A DNA stretch of 64,000 nt from a virus. A program made the position numbers and the translations under genes. The DNA lies in IMG/VR virus record IMGVR_UViG_3300010883_000001, positions 1 through 64,000 of that record, one strand, 5' to 3'. Below are positions 44,301-54,077 of the stretch, one piece after another (positions within the stretch are counted from its first letter, which is position 1; each line of letters begins with the position of its first letter). The notes under the pieces are model-generated. The model had not been told where the DNA came from, made no database searches, and saw only the letters and a program-made list of their open reading frames with translations.

Positions 44301-46862
44301 ATTGCGGGTATAGCATCCGCGGGAATACTTGGAGCTATTGCTTTGGTGGCCGGTCTCGGTGCACTAGCGATCGTCTTTGATGCAATTGTAGGTGAGGGTG
44401 GTGTGGCCGAGAGGATGGTCAAGTTAGCAGATTTAAAGGTTGGAAATCCTGGTAATTTTAAGCAGGTTGTTGAGGGTATATCTGCTGGAATTAAGGCCGG
44501 TGCATGTCTGATGATGGCATTGGCTGAGATAATTGACCAGGCAGATGACTTTGCCGATAATCATGAAGAGATGGATATGATCCTAGGTCATATGAAAAAT
44601 CTCATTGATGCAGTCTTGAAAAATGGGATTGTTTCGATTGTTGACAAGTTGGCAGAGTTAGCAAAGATAAAAGATATTAGCTCTGAGGCCGGCCCAGCAA
44701 TTCGAGCCATATCAGGCGCAATTAATGCTTCAGCTGCGATGATGAAGGCAGTGCAGTTTCCAAAAGAGATGTTCTCGATGATCGAAGAGTTAGATGACCC
44801 GGACATGATAAATCAGGTCTTTACCAAAATGCTAGCCCACCAAAAAGCTGTTTTTGACACGATGACAAAGAAAGATGGCTTGCTTGATGTTGTTATCGAT
44901 AAATTTATGTCTCCAGAATTTACCTCTCGCCTCAGCAAGATTCCGGAACCAGAGAAGGTTGCAAAGCTCATAGGTGGTCTTTCTAAGATGATTGGTACCG
45001 TCATGAAGATTGGTTCCGCATTTTCGATGAACCCCCAAGAGGCTAGCGTATTGAATAAGTTGACGGAGGAGGATGATGATGAGACCCTGGACGCAATAAA
45101 GGCACTGAACGATCGTCAAGATAAAATGATGCAGAATATGCCGGCGATGCTAACAGTAATGATGGATGGTGTCAAAGGCATGGTCACAGAACTGGGTCCA
45201 ATTTTCAAAAAAATAGAGACCTTCTCAGGTTCAACTGAAAAAATGCAGGCCGGTGGTTCTATTATTTCGGCTGTCATGTCTGGAGCGGCAGCGGTTTTAG
45301 GTGCGGTAGTTCAGGCCGTGGTACCAATTATTGATATGCAAAAGAGTATTGTTTCAAAGCAGAAAGGCCCGCTAGCTGCAGCGCAGCAGGGCAGTAGTTT
45401 CAAGTTATCCAAACTCATGGGTCCCATAAGCAATCTAATGACCGATGTTTTGGGTGCCATTAATAATCTAGATCTAACAAAGATGTTCAAGGGAATTATG
45501 GAGGCCGTATCGATCCCAACTGCCTATACTACACGAATTGAGGCTGCTGCAAAGCTATTGGGTCCGATCGTGGGTATGATAGGAACAATAATCCAGGCAA
45601 CAAGCCAGTTGGCTACTACATTTTTAAAGAATAATACTGAAAAATTCGCGAAAGATGTTAGCAAAAAGAAAGATGCTGCCGGCAATGCAATAGATGCAAC
45701 CAAGTCTACCGGTGATAGTGTAAAGCACATAATGGGATCTATAGGTGAAATATTTAAGCAAATTGATGTGGGTCCAGCCATTAAATCAGCACTCGCTGCA
45801 GCAAGGGGCTTGGGTAAGAGTAAGGGCGCTCTTAAAAGTGTCCAGACGATAACCGGTCTAATGGCCGCTGTAATGAGTATGATATCAGGTATAGCAGGGG
45901 TCTTATCAGCAAGTGAAGATGCTGTCAAGGATTCTCCGGCATATACAAATGCCAAACGTTTGCTTGATTATAATGAGGATTCATGGGAGAAAACGTACAA
46001 AACCGCAAGTCACTCCCAAGGGGCAGCATATGTGGCAACCAAGGCCAAACACTCAGAGAAGATGGCAGACCTTCGTAAAGCGGCAATTGAGGATTCCGTT
46101 CCCAGAATAACGAGGTCGATGGAAAAAATGGGCGGCTTGATGAAGGCCGGCGGCCCGATCGATAAGATGATTAAGGGGATTTCGGATAAAGATGGTATCG
46201 GTGCGATTCCAAAAAATATTGTTCAACGGACTGCAAACCTGGTTGCGATAATGACGGATATGGGCAAGTTGATGCAGGTAATGGGTGATGAGAAAATGGC
46301 CGCGGCACTTACCAAAGGGGCAGGTGGCACTACGAAGCTGGAAGCCAATGCCAAAATGCTGAAAGATGGAATAACGAGAAGCGTGGTCAACGATATCTTG
46401 CGGGTAGGAAAGAATATCAAGAAACTGGGCAGCCTAGGGGTGACGGAGAAGAACGTAAAGGCAATGAGCCAGATGTCTATAGCGTATCTTGAGGCTGCAA
46501 AACTGGGTAGTGATATCAACACCTTTAATAATCCTGGTGATAAGATAAAAGAGGTAGGCATAGCTATTTCTGAGGGTGTGACCACATTTAACAAGATGTA
46601 TGGAATTAAGAAGGGTGGCCTTAAGGCTGTGTTAGACATTGCAAAAGCATTAAACACAAATGGTTCACTCACTATTAAGCATGATGTAACTGACAAGATC
46701 CAGATTGAGGTTAACGTTAAGCTGGATGCAGAGTCTGTTGCCGCCGCCGTCAGTAATACTAAGGCTGGAAAGGCTAGCACCCCACAATCCAGTGCGGCCG
46801 GACCGAAGAAGAAGGTAGCCAGTAAATCTAAGAGATCGGCCGTTGCCTCAAAGACGCAATAG
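41346..46862 (+). CDS. Tape measure protein
   Basis: 1838 residues, the largest gene here, following the chaperone as expected. It has long Lys/Ala-rich helices at both ends and Gly/Ala/Met-rich hydrophobic stretches at residues ~105-165 and ~720-1030, some long enough to be membrane-spanning (FILALALLIPAVYVLYQV), typical of tape measures that are ejected with the DNA. No lysozyme or peptidase domain was recognised. By the usual ~0.15 nm per residue it could specify up to ~275 nm of tail. T4 gp29 is 590 residues. The start follows CGGAG. Confidence 0.88.
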   Translation: MAEGNDGGQLGAAMSINKVLQERTALLDKQSNVLSSQVKIAMELCKALECKDLDGMIDRVNDINDSLKKSSKEAKKMGKDTQGALKKTGKQADKTKLSTSSIFSKLTPSAGAAMGAIFGFGSALKGIGGLISAGVKGVFSLVSSFFKLGATIVMVPFKMLSGLIGMAQEEMSGSNGLRDAIEEVRDAFGSLTEATGGKFMASMNHMRQTASNLAGSGRSLASIYGHGPEGIANAFKDNLEFTKALGGAYDELAQTLDKKALAKFVIYRKALGLTGESQAAILKQAMNLGEDPVKAMAKFGAAATRMSKATGVAVKNITKAMSEMIEEVDSFGVMGPNAMSAVAAWSNKTGVEIKTLASITNKFLNFEDAAESAAKLNQALGMNVDTMKLMKGGTTAIEELNRSFKAQGKTLKDLSVAERQMISNATGLQGAQLSAALGEKTKKNEMKKFNKQARMQQKILVNQEKLIKKLGKMIKKTFGQGSKQFKGFFDAFVKGVERGVKRSQPMRKLFRNITRSLWMTHRAGRKVGKDFVNFFPGFKQFIKGLQEFFSPKSFKPMLGEVVSAFKDFFKMLDKDPDASFEMFFDRIKKAFLKFFGGKGGAVDNVKSGGSKILKAFGQIFKHLLIKAAEGVAFLLNKLADLIENPAPLVTAASKAWNTLADAFGRIWEILITKIAPPLGRAFERLFTVIGKKLGSSGVLKKVFSVLAKVFIAKLMLSMLANAIKGGLVITIGRKIASFLAMAMTPKVPGPVTGFWTTLFTQSATTSTAAAANAKAPVALGIAGIQKIIPFILALALLIPAVYVLYQVAKSMKSSAIAKTALLMAAVAGMAVAVAATAYALTTVAASPAETALAGVPKMAMVMAGVGVVALAIVALMSTLPKIETSVIVAFVAAMLGMVLGAIPIYMAAVAMGTVTMASGGLDQAALVAGLWTLTAVMAVVGLLGVAMVASMSMFSKDSAEKTKNIMGPLASLLAVVGLTLIPAILIAGIASAGILGAIALVAGLGALAIVFDAIVGEGGVAERMVKLADLKVGNPGNFKQVVEGISAGIKAGACLMMALAEIIDQADDFADNHEEMDMILGHMKNLIDAVLKNGIVSIVDKLAELAKIKDISSEAGPAIRAISGAINASAAMMKAVQFPKEMFSMIEELDDPDMINQVFTKMLAHQKAVFDTMTKKDGLLDVVIDKFMSPEFTSRLSKIPEPEKVAKLIGGLSKMIGTVMKIGSAFSMNPQEASVLNKLTEEDDDETLDAIKALNDRQDKMMQNMPAMLTVMMDGVKGMVTELGPIFKKIETFSGSTEKMQAGGSIISAVMSGAAAVLGAVVQAVVPIIDMQKSIVSKQKGPLAAAQQGSSFKLSKLMGPISNLMTDVLGAINNLDLTKMFKGIMEAVSIPTAYTTRIEAAAKLLGPIVGMIGTIIQATSQLATTFLKNNTEKFAKDVSKKKDAAGNAIDATKSTGDSVKHIMGSIGEIFKQIDVGPAIKSALAAARGLGKSKGALKSVQTITGLMAAVMSMISGIAGVLSASEDAVKDSPAYTNAKRLLDYNEDSWEKTYKTASHSQGAAYVATKAKHSEKMADLRKAAIEDSVPRITRSMEKMGGLMKAGGPIDKMIKGISDKDGIGAIPKNIVQRTANLVAIMTDMGKLMQVMGDEKMAAALTKGAGGTTKLEANAKMLKDGITRSVVNDILRVGKNIKKLGSLGVTEKNVKAMSQMSIAYLEAAKLGSDINTFNNPGDKIKEVGIAISEGVTTFNKMYGIKKGGLKAVLDIAKALNTNGSLTIKHDVTDKIQIEVNVKLDAESVAAAVSNTKAGKASTPQSSAAGPKKKVASKSKRSAVASKTQ

Positions 46863-46884
46863 AACTAATAAGGTATTATATCAA

Positions 46885-47217
46885 ATGGACGAATTATTAA
46901 AAGATGAGTTAGTAAAAAAGGGGCTGGAAATATTTAGAAAGAGAGCCGAAGGCGGTGACAATTTTGCCGGTGCATTTATTTCAACTTATGATAAGCAGCC
47001 TGACGGTATGAAGGAAGGACTGTTAAAAGAATATTCAGGATATCTAATTGCTGCTGCGAAGATAATTGAAGCGCATAAAGAAGTAAAGAATCCGATTCAG
47101 ATGAAGAAGTTGCAGGAGAAGGTAAGTAGATATAAAAGTGATCTAGATGGAATTGGTCATAATGATTATGCAAAGATGCAGGCTCTAGCTAAAAAAATAA
47201 TATCGGATACTGATTAA
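46885..47217 (+). CDS. Small helical tail protein, unknown
   Basis: 110 residues from the ATG at 46885 (MDELLKDELVKKGLEIF); a longer frame from a TTG inside the tape measure gene is unlikely. The protein is alpha-helical and Lys/Glu-rich, with no Cys or membrane segment. It lies between the tape measure and a large baseplate-like gene, and its TAA overlaps the next ATG. A tail or baseplate assembly factor is inferred from position. Confidence 0.5.
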   Translation: MDELLKDELVKKGLEIFRKRAEGGDNFAGAFISTYDKQPDGMKEGLLKEYSGYLIAAAKIIEAHKEVKNPIQMKKLQEKVSRYKSDLDGIGHNDYAKMQALAKKIISDTD

Positions 47218-50200
47218 TGCCAACAACGAATCAGACAAAATCATCAATTGCAAGACCTCCTGAGGAATTGTATAACCCACACCCGGATCGGTCAATGCCA
47301 CTATTGGATGCACCGAATCAGGATTTGTCTGAAGAGGCCCGGGAGACGCTAGCGTCATGGGCACAGCTTGTTACTATGGGCGCTGCTGGCTCAGCAGGAA
47401 GACCGAACGCATTTATCCTTAAGCCAAATTTGGGTGAAGCGTTAGATGAAGTAAATATAAATGAATCAGTTAATGCATCGTTAGAACCATCCGAGGCCGC
47501 GCGCACGGCCGGTGATACTGGTATTACATTTGGAACATTCGCGGATGTGTCTGAAGGAAATACTGAAGGTTCATTTACGAATGCATCATATGGATTTTAT
47601 AATGTAAAAAAATCAGATTTTTCGAGATCAAAAGAACCCATTCATCTCAACGAGATGGCTAAAGGTACCGGTCATACATTATTGCCCATGATAAAAGGCA
47701 AAGGGGAAGCAGCCAAAGATGGTGAGGACGGCCCGGCCGATCTGTACGCCACACCGGGTGCACCTGCTGTGCACGAGCCAAAATCATATGCCGATCTGCA
47801 CCCCATACAACAAAAGTTATCTGCTGTATTAAAGATTAATCGGTTTAATCCAGAGGCAGGCACCCCATACATGCAGGATCATGCCCACTCTACAAAAATA
47901 AGCGGGATGGGATCCGTACAAGAGAAATTTGGTAAATATGATGCTGATGCACCGCAGGTTGAATTCGGCGCACTCACCCATGTCGGTGACCAGTTGCTTC
48001 AATCACAAGTAGGTCATGCGGATGACACCGGTCAAGGAATGGCATTGTTACCTTCGGGTCAACAACTATTACCACAAATACTAACAATAGGCGTAAGTAA
48101 TCTCCGTGCAAAGAACACCGATGTTGGTGCCGGATTAACAAAGGACAGGACAACCCTGCACTCGTCCGAAGACAGTTTAGAAAGTGTTGGGGTCTTAAAT
48201 TCAGATCTGGAACCATTTTCTGGCGGTACCATGGCCAAGATTGGGATGGCTACCGTTGCAATACCCGCGGCAATTGCTATATTTTTAATTGTTGCCATCC
48301 TCGGTCTTGTAATCGATTTCTTTGCGAAATTTGAAGGAATGAGACAACCAGCTGAAGATCCTTTCAGCATAAAGAGTCTTGCTAAAGGTAATCACTCTCC
48401 GAATATGTCAAGCTTCCAGAGGGATACATTACAGATTCCTGCTATTGACTATCCAATTGATAAATGTTTTAATTTGGGTTTTGGCCAATGGCTTGGCATG
48501 AAAATCAGTAAAGGTGAGTTTAGTGTAGCTGATCTATTAATAGGCATGCTAACGGGTGATGTTGGTTATCTACTCTCTACTCCAGGATATTATGCAATAG
48601 TGATGAGAAGGGTTATTGCCGATACAACTCAGGTAGCTGAGGCGTTTGGTAATATTGGATTTTCAATATCAGGAATTTTAGCGATATTTGATATATTCTC
48701 GACGATTACTAAAAGTATGACATATAAGTTTATCATGACTATGATCGCTGCTGGGAACTTGGCGGCATACAGATACCGCGGCCACCCGCGGCTTGATGAT
48801 ACTGACCTGGATAGCTTACCCAGTACCGGTCCTCACCGCGGTGGCAAGAGTAGGATTTCCTCTACCCCATTTCATTCATATGATCTATATCATAATATGG
48901 CATGGAAACATTCTGCACCCCCGTCTAGATATTTGATTCCGGCATCCGTTATGAATGCCTGGGCAGCCACCAGACCAAAGGCCGGCGCGGTAGAGCATCA
49001 ATTAGGGACAACAATTTCTGCAAGAAAGGCCGGCGGAGGTGAGAAAGGCTCAGCGGCATCTGAGGATGAAGCAAAGCTTGGGTATAAAGACGCAGGTCAA
49101 TCATCCTGGTCACCTACGGAGCTAGCTCAACTATCGGCGAATGATGGCAGGCTTTCTAATGAATATGTTGAGTTTATAGAGAGAAATTTAGATGCAGAAT
49201 ATATGCCGTTCTATTTTCATGATCTTAGAAACAATCAGATAATTGCATTTAATGCATTTTTAGATTCATATAGCGATTCATTCTCACCTTCGTGGACAGA
49301 GGTTGAAGGATATGGTCGCGCAGATCCAGTTGCAATATACAAGAATACAAGGAGATCAGTCAGCATTTCATTTACGGCCGTCGCGACCAGCAAAGAAGAT
49401 TTTAATGTTATGTGGTTTAATATGAACAATCTTGTTTCAATGATATATCCACAATATTCTAGAGGCAAGATGATGGTTACGGCCGATAACAAAGATAATT
49501 TTATTATGCCATTTTCTCAATTACAGACTGCCTCACCAATTATTAGGATGCGAGTTGGTGATTTATTTAGTTCAAATTATTCCGAGATTATGGGTTTAGG
49601 CAGAAGTTTTGGTGTTGGTTTACCTGCGGAGAAATCTGAGTTTGATTTTAAGGCTAGGCAGGAAGCAATTACTGCTGCAGAAGACAAGATTGCTGCAAAG
49701 TTACAAAATCCAGGTGATAAAAATACAGTCTTCGGCGGCGGCCCGGATGGCTTGGGATACGCAGAAGGAGATAAGGTTCATCTTACTGGACGTGGTTCAT
49801 TAATTGCCAGAAAAGATGATGGTACATTTCTAATGTTCCAGGACGAAGCATATAAAGGGCGAGGCGCTGAACCGGTGATGAAACAGAAGAAATTTCCTGT
49901 TGATTCTAAGATGAAATTTGAAATTACAAAAACCGGTAGGGCAGATAAGGCTTTTCTTGAGTTGATGAAGGGCGCTGGTGATTCAATGTCACTTTTTTAC
50001 GTTGTTAAGCCTGATGCTGAAACGGCAACCGATCTTTTTCCAAAAGCCAAAGATGTGCATTTTGTTATAACGCACGAGCAGATTAACGGGTTGACAAAAG
50101 AGGATTTTGACAAGATGTATTCTGGTATAGCTGATGCAGGCCTAGACAAGAAAATGTTAATTAAAGATCCAAAAGACTTTTTAGATCCAAAAAAGAATGC

Positions 50201-50570
50201 GATAGTTAGGGCATTCAATACCACAAAAGGTAAAGGTATGGCCGGATATATAACTTCACTTTCGATGGATTGGACTGACGCTACATGGGAGATTGATTAT
50301 GGGCATAGGGCACCAAAACTTATTAAGTTATCTGTATCATTTAGCCCGATACATGATACACCTCTAGGCCTAACACACGATGGTGGCTTACGTGGCGTAG
50401 CCTACAACGTTGGATCTGCATCTAGATTATATGCCGGTAATCCTTATGCATCCGCTGCGGTGGACGAGAATGAGGCTGAACGAGATGATCTAAAGGTGAT
50501 AGGTGTACTAAAGGGAGGTAAATTCACCGCCCGCGGCGCAGGTGAGGATCCCGACGGCGGGTTGTTTTAA
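47217..50570 (+). CDS. Large baseplate/tail protein with one membrane-like segment
   Basis: 1117 residues. A region near residue 660 (EYMPFYFHDLRNNQIIAFNA, then a TEVEGYGRADPVAIY stretch) is one I associate with large baseplate or hub proteins of marine T4-like phages. Residues ~340-370 form one very hydrophobic helix (IPAAIAIFLIVAILGLVIDF), unusual for a virion protein. A second part (residues ~780-960) is rich in Lys/Asp and might bear an inserted domain (LTGRGSLIARKDDGTFLMFQ). The start overlaps the previous stop. Function in the hub/tube initiation complex is inferred from position only. Confidence 0.6.
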   Translation: MPTTNQTKSSIARPPEELYNPHPDRSMPLLDAPNQDLSEEARETLASWAQLVTMGAAGSAGRPNAFILKPNLGEALDEVNINESVNASLEPSEAARTAGDTGITFGTFADVSEGNTEGSFTNASYGFYNVKKSDFSRSKEPIHLNEMAKGTGHTLLPMIKGKGEAAKDGEDGPADLYATPGAPAVHEPKSYADLHPIQQKLSAVLKINRFNPEAGTPYMQDHAHSTKISGMGSVQEKFGKYDADAPQVEFGALTHVGDQLLQSQVGHADDTGQGMALLPSGQQLLPQILTIGVSNLRAKNTDVGAGLTKDRTTLHSSEDSLESVGVLNSDLEPFSGGTMAKIGMATVAIPAAIAIFLIVAILGLVIDFFAKFEGMRQPAEDPFSIKSLAKGNHSPNMSSFQRDTLQIPAIDYPIDKCFNLGFGQWLGMKISKGEFSVADLLIGMLTGDVGYLLSTPGYYAIVMRRVIADTTQVAEAFGNIGFSISGILAIFDIFSTITKSMTYKFIMTMIAAGNLAAYRYRGHPRLDDTDLDSLPSTGPHRGGKSRISSTPFHSYDLYHNMAWKHSAPPSRYLIPASVMNAWAATRPKAGAVEHQLGTTISARKAGGGEKGSAASEDEAKLGYKDAGQSSWSPTELAQLSANDGRLSNEYVEFIERNLDAEYMPFYFHDLRNNQIIAFNAFLDSYSDSFSPSWTEVEGYGRADPVAIYKNTRRSVSISFTAVATSKEDFNVMWFNMNNLVSMIYPQYSRGKMMVTADNKDNFIMPFSQLQTASPIIRMRVGDLFSSNYSEIMGLGRSFGVGLPAEKSEFDFKARQEAITAAEDKIAAKLQNPGDKNTVFGGGPDGLGYAEGDKVHLTGRGSLIARKDDGTFLMFQDEAYKGRGAEPVMKQKKFPVDSKMKFEITKTGRADKAFLELMKGAGDSMSLFYVVKPDAETATDLFPKAKDVHFVITHEQINGLTKEDFDKMYSGIADAGLDKKMLIKDPKDFLDPKKNAIVRAFNTTKGKGMAGYITSLSMDWTDATWEIDYGHRAPKLIKLSVSFSPIHDTPLGLTHDGGLRGVAYNVGSASRLYAGNPYASAAVDENEAERDDLKVIGVLKGGKFTARGAGEDPDGGLF

Positions 50571-50584
50571 TTAAGGAGTGAGTT

Positions 50585-50878
50585 ATGCCATCTAGATATT
50601 TGCGCGCACCAAGAATGGGTTCTGGTAGGTTTACCGGTACAAGTCATGCATGCAACCTAATCACGCGTGCGGTTGATAACGGGATGATTGGTGTAAAGAT
50701 GACGGTATTGAGAGAAGGCCAACGGCTTGACGTAATGGCACAACATGAATATGGTGATGCTAGTCTGTGGTGGGTAATTGCTGCTGCTAGTGGCATAGGC
50801 TGGTGGTTACAGGTACCTCCGGGTACTGAGATTTTAATCCCTACTTCATTGAGGCAAGTTATGGGTCTAGTCGCATGA
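50585..50878 (+). CDS. LysM-like baseplate protein (gp53/tail protein X-like)
   Basis: 97 residues; ATG with AAGGAG upstream. Residues ~43-90 read as a LysM-type fold: EGQRLDVMAQHEYGDASLWW, then IAAASGI and PPGTEILIP. This matches tail protein X and T4 gp53 baseplate wedge proteins, in which the LysM-like domain contacts the hub or other baseplate subunits. The next gene begins within its last four bases. Confidence 0.75.
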   Translation: MPSRYLRAPRMGSGRFTGTSHACNLITRAVDNGMIGVKMTVLREGQRLDVMAQHEYGDASLWWVIAAASGIGWWLQVPPGTEILIPTSLRQVMGLVA

Positions 50879-53800
50879 GTGATTTACCAAAGCCACCACT
50901 CTCGCAGGCGATTGAAGCATTGGGTAGGTTTTTTGAAGTTTTTGAGAAGGGCGGAATTTTACAAGCGATTCGTCAAAAAGAGCTATTTCCAGAGTCGAGG
51001 CCGAAGCCCCCAAGCACTCCCAAAATAACTACTGAGTCGATTATGACAGATTTTTTATACGACTCGTCTCTAGGAGGTATTCGTTTCTCCCGTCTGCTTG
51101 AAGGTATCGAGACTGCCGTAAAAGATCGTAAGGATTTTGCTGAGGCAACCGCTGCTGCTGATATGGCAAAGACATTTTGCGTGACATTTGATCCAGCCGC
51201 GGCAGGTGCACTTAAACCAATGTTCAATGGGAATGGATCCCCATCTAAGATAATAGCAAAACAAGGTTTTGAGGTGGATGCACCAGATGGTCTTCCCGAA
51301 TGGAAGTTAACCGATTCAATAAATGATCAGATTTCTAGATCAACAGGCATGCCGATAGCAACAGAGATTAATACTGAGTATAAAAAACCTACGACGGCAC
51401 AACCAAACCTAATATATAATCAAATATTACAACGTGGGATAAGCCCCGCAATTCGTGATGTTGGTGCGCTTACGGTTTTCATGAACTGTATGCCTACGTT
51501 AGAGGTCAGCAGAGCAGTACCATTTATAGACGTGACCTTATTTGAGGATTTTAGTACAATAGGTGATACCGCAGATGGCAGGAGATTACAGGGTTTAAGT
51601 TTGGGCAAGTTTTTGATGGGTCAAGTTAAGGATTCTGAGTTTGATCCTAAAATATGGGAGGCTAACCCAGTTGATAATGACGGCATGATAGCGTTATTAA
51701 ATGCCAAGGCAGATCCCACAAAAACAACTGCAGAGAAACGTGGCGAGAAAGGTGTGGTTCAACCCAACACTGCTGGTATGGAAATATTTACAGCCCCCCA
51801 GACGCTAGTACCAGCTAATGAGATGTTTTCAGAGGATAATGAGATTCAGCTAACTGACAAGGTACCATATCGTGAACGTGCTGCGCCTGTATTAGATAGA
51901 TTCAGACCATTTTTATCATTGCTTTCTCTAGAGATAACCTCCGCACCATCAGTTCAAACCTTTGTGTATACACAAGCAACATTGGAGCTGGTATGTCATG
52001 ACCGGTCAAGGCTAGCTGAGGTATCGGGTTTTGTGAGTCCTAGCTTTTTAGGAAATGAGCATTTATTGATTGAGTATGGTTGGGGACATCCAGATTTTCA
52101 GGTTCATGGGAATGCTATATTCGATTCTTCAGCCGAAGGTAAGGGAAATGCATTTGGTGCATTCATAGGTTCATTAAGATCAAGGGAAAAATACCAGATT
52201 GTAAATACGTCATTTAATTTCGATGACGTAGGACAGGTTACGTTAAGTGTTAAGGTTTCCATGATGGGAAATCATGACGTCGCCAACAAGGGAATAACGC
52301 AGTTTGGATCTAAAGAAGATCATCAGCTAATCCGAAGATTAACAAAGAAAATAGGGAAAGCATATTCAAAGCTTAATGAGGTAGCTACAAGAGCTTCTGA
52401 TAATAATCCGTATGATTTTTTAGAGTCTTCATCAACAGTTGACGGTGCATTATCTTTAGACAAAGATTCCAAAAAAGCGATTAGAGCATTTTTGAAACAG
52501 AATAGAAATGCACCACCAACCTCCGGATTAAAGGAGGTTGCCGACGCACTTAGCGAGTTATACGGCGCAGATGGATCAGGTGAGGATAGTAAGTTAAGGA
52601 GAGGTCACCGCAAGACAAAAGGCGGAAATGCGGTTGCAAAATATAGACAATCTGCATCGTCATTTATTAGTAGAGAACTTGACGGCCTCTCGGATAATTC
52701 ATTTAGTGATCCATGGTTTAGGGATAACCCTCACGGCCCAGGGGCATGCAATAGAAAGACTCAGGCTGCTAAGTTTACACGCGGTTACGTTAGTCTTGGG
52801 AAGCTTTTTGCTAATCTAGTTTTTGTACCCCTATTGGATACAGGAAAATTCCATGAAATACAGGTGTCGTGGGGAATGTTCAATAAGGATGCCGGTGCAA
52901 TGTATGATTGGAATATTGCACAATTTCCTATAGATTTACATGATTTGAAGGTTGTTATGCGTGAACACTTAAAAACAAACCATCAGATGACGGTTGCAAA
53001 TTTCGTAAGCTTTATTAATAAATACTTTATGGAAGATCATGGAAACCAGGCCTTTGGTATGAGAGAGATATATAGCACACGTTCTAGAGAAGATAGGACT
53101 CAACGAAAGGCTAAAACAAATGCTATGAGAAAGAAACCTTCATTATTGAGTGATAAGACAAACTCAATATTGAAAAAAATCTATGCATCAGCCACAACAA
53201 AAAAAGAGGCCCACTTTGCACCGCCCAAACTGGGCATAATATTAGAGGCTGTTCCGGAGATAGTTGATCCAACAGATGACCCTAATTCCGGACCAACTGG
53301 CGTGGAGAGAACAATATTGAGGGTTCATATATACGATAATGTATGCCAGACATATCCCTATTATTCTTCAATATTAAATGAGTCGTCGAACGAGTCTCTT
53401 AAGTTGTTAAGAGACGCCGCAGATAACGGGGAGAACGGTTCCGACAAGGCATGGTCTGATGTACATGATCGCGCCATGGAGCTAGGGATAGTTGTAGATG
53501 TTGATTTAGCAAAAGAGACCGTAGGAAAAACTAACGTGAAAGGTATTCCCTTAAGTTGTTACAGGGTTAAAGGGGGATTCCAGGCAATAAAGGAATTTGT
53601 TATGGTCGGTGTGCCATCAATTAGATATGGCCAGGAAGCATCCGGAATACTCTCAGCAGATGTATCAAGCGAGTCAGATGGTCTAATGTCACGTATTATG
53701 ATGGATAGAATGGGTAAAGTTGGAGGAAGTAGTCCTGGACATGAGACAGACTTAGGGCTACCTTTACAAACTTCACCGGTAAAGGTTTCAATTGAAACTT

Positions 53801-54024
53801 TAGGCTGTCCATTATGGAAAATGATGCAAGAGATCTTTATAGATTTTGGTACCGGGACTACGGTTGACAACATCTATAGGGTAACAAGCGTGACACATAA
53901 AATAGAGGCAGGTCAGTATACTACTAGTGTTGAGTTAGTTACTGGTGCGGTATGGGGAAAGTATCGTTCATCTATGGATCAGGTTGCCTCGGCAATTTAT
54001 GGAATTGCGGGAATTGAACATTAG
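50875..54024 (+). CDS. Baseplate hub-type protein
   Basis: 1049 residues, ATG overlapping the previous stop (ATGA). Segments such as FRPFLSLLSLEITSAPS, ELVCHDRSRLAEVSGFV and LLIEYGWGHPD, followed by SFNFDDVGQVTLSVKVSMMG, are those I recall from hub or gpD/gp27-like proteins of marine T4-like phages. The C-terminal YRVTSVTHKIEAGQYTTSVE is a typical ending of phage late-control D folds. It is over twice the length of T4 gp27 (391 residues). A charged, possibly flexible stretch occupies residues ~480-620. It is the last morphogenesis gene before the polymerase; no lysozyme domain (gp5) was found in it. Confidence 0.6.
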   Translation: MSDLPKPPLSQAIEALGRFFEVFEKGGILQAIRQKELFPESRPKPPSTPKITTESIMTDFLYDSSLGGIRFSRLLEGIETAVKDRKDFAEATAAADMAKTFCVTFDPAAAGALKPMFNGNGSPSKIIAKQGFEVDAPDGLPEWKLTDSINDQISRSTGMPIATEINTEYKKPTTAQPNLIYNQILQRGISPAIRDVGALTVFMNCMPTLEVSRAVPFIDVTLFEDFSTIGDTADGRRLQGLSLGKFLMGQVKDSEFDPKIWEANPVDNDGMIALLNAKADPTKTTAEKRGEKGVVQPNTAGMEIFTAPQTLVPANEMFSEDNEIQLTDKVPYRERAAPVLDRFRPFLSLLSLEITSAPSVQTFVYTQATLELVCHDRSRLAEVSGFVSPSFLGNEHLLIEYGWGHPDFQVHGNAIFDSSAEGKGNAFGAFIGSLRSREKYQIVNTSFNFDDVGQVTLSVKVSMMGNHDVANKGITQFGSKEDHQLIRRLTKKIGKAYSKLNEVATRASDNNPYDFLESSSTVDGALSLDKDSKKAIRAFLKQNRNAPPTSGLKEVADALSELYGADGSGEDSKLRRGHRKTKGGNAVAKYRQSASSFISRELDGLSDNSFSDPWFRDNPHGPGACNRKTQAAKFTRGYVSLGKLFANLVFVPLLDTGKFHEIQVSWGMFNKDAGAMYDWNIAQFPIDLHDLKVVMREHLKTNHQMTVANFVSFINKYFMEDHGNQAFGMREIYSTRSREDRTQRKAKTNAMRKKPSLLSDKTNSILKKIYASATTKKEAHFAPPKLGIILEAVPEIVDPTDDPNSGPTGVERTILRVHIYDNVCQTYPYYSSILNESSNESLKLLRDAADNGENGSDKAWSDVHDRAMELGIVVDVDLAKETVGKTNVKGIPLSCYRVKGGFQAIKEFVMVGVPSIRYGQEASGILSADVSSESDGLMSRIMMDRMGKVGGSSPGHETDLGLPLQTSPVKVSIETLGCPLWKMMQEIFIDFGTGTTVDNIYRVTSVTHKIEAGQYTTSVELVTGAVWGKYRSSMDQVASAIYGIAGIEH

Positions 54025-54077
54025 ATTAAGTTGCAAAAAATAGCTGAACAATCTAGGTTATTTTTGTATCATTTTAT

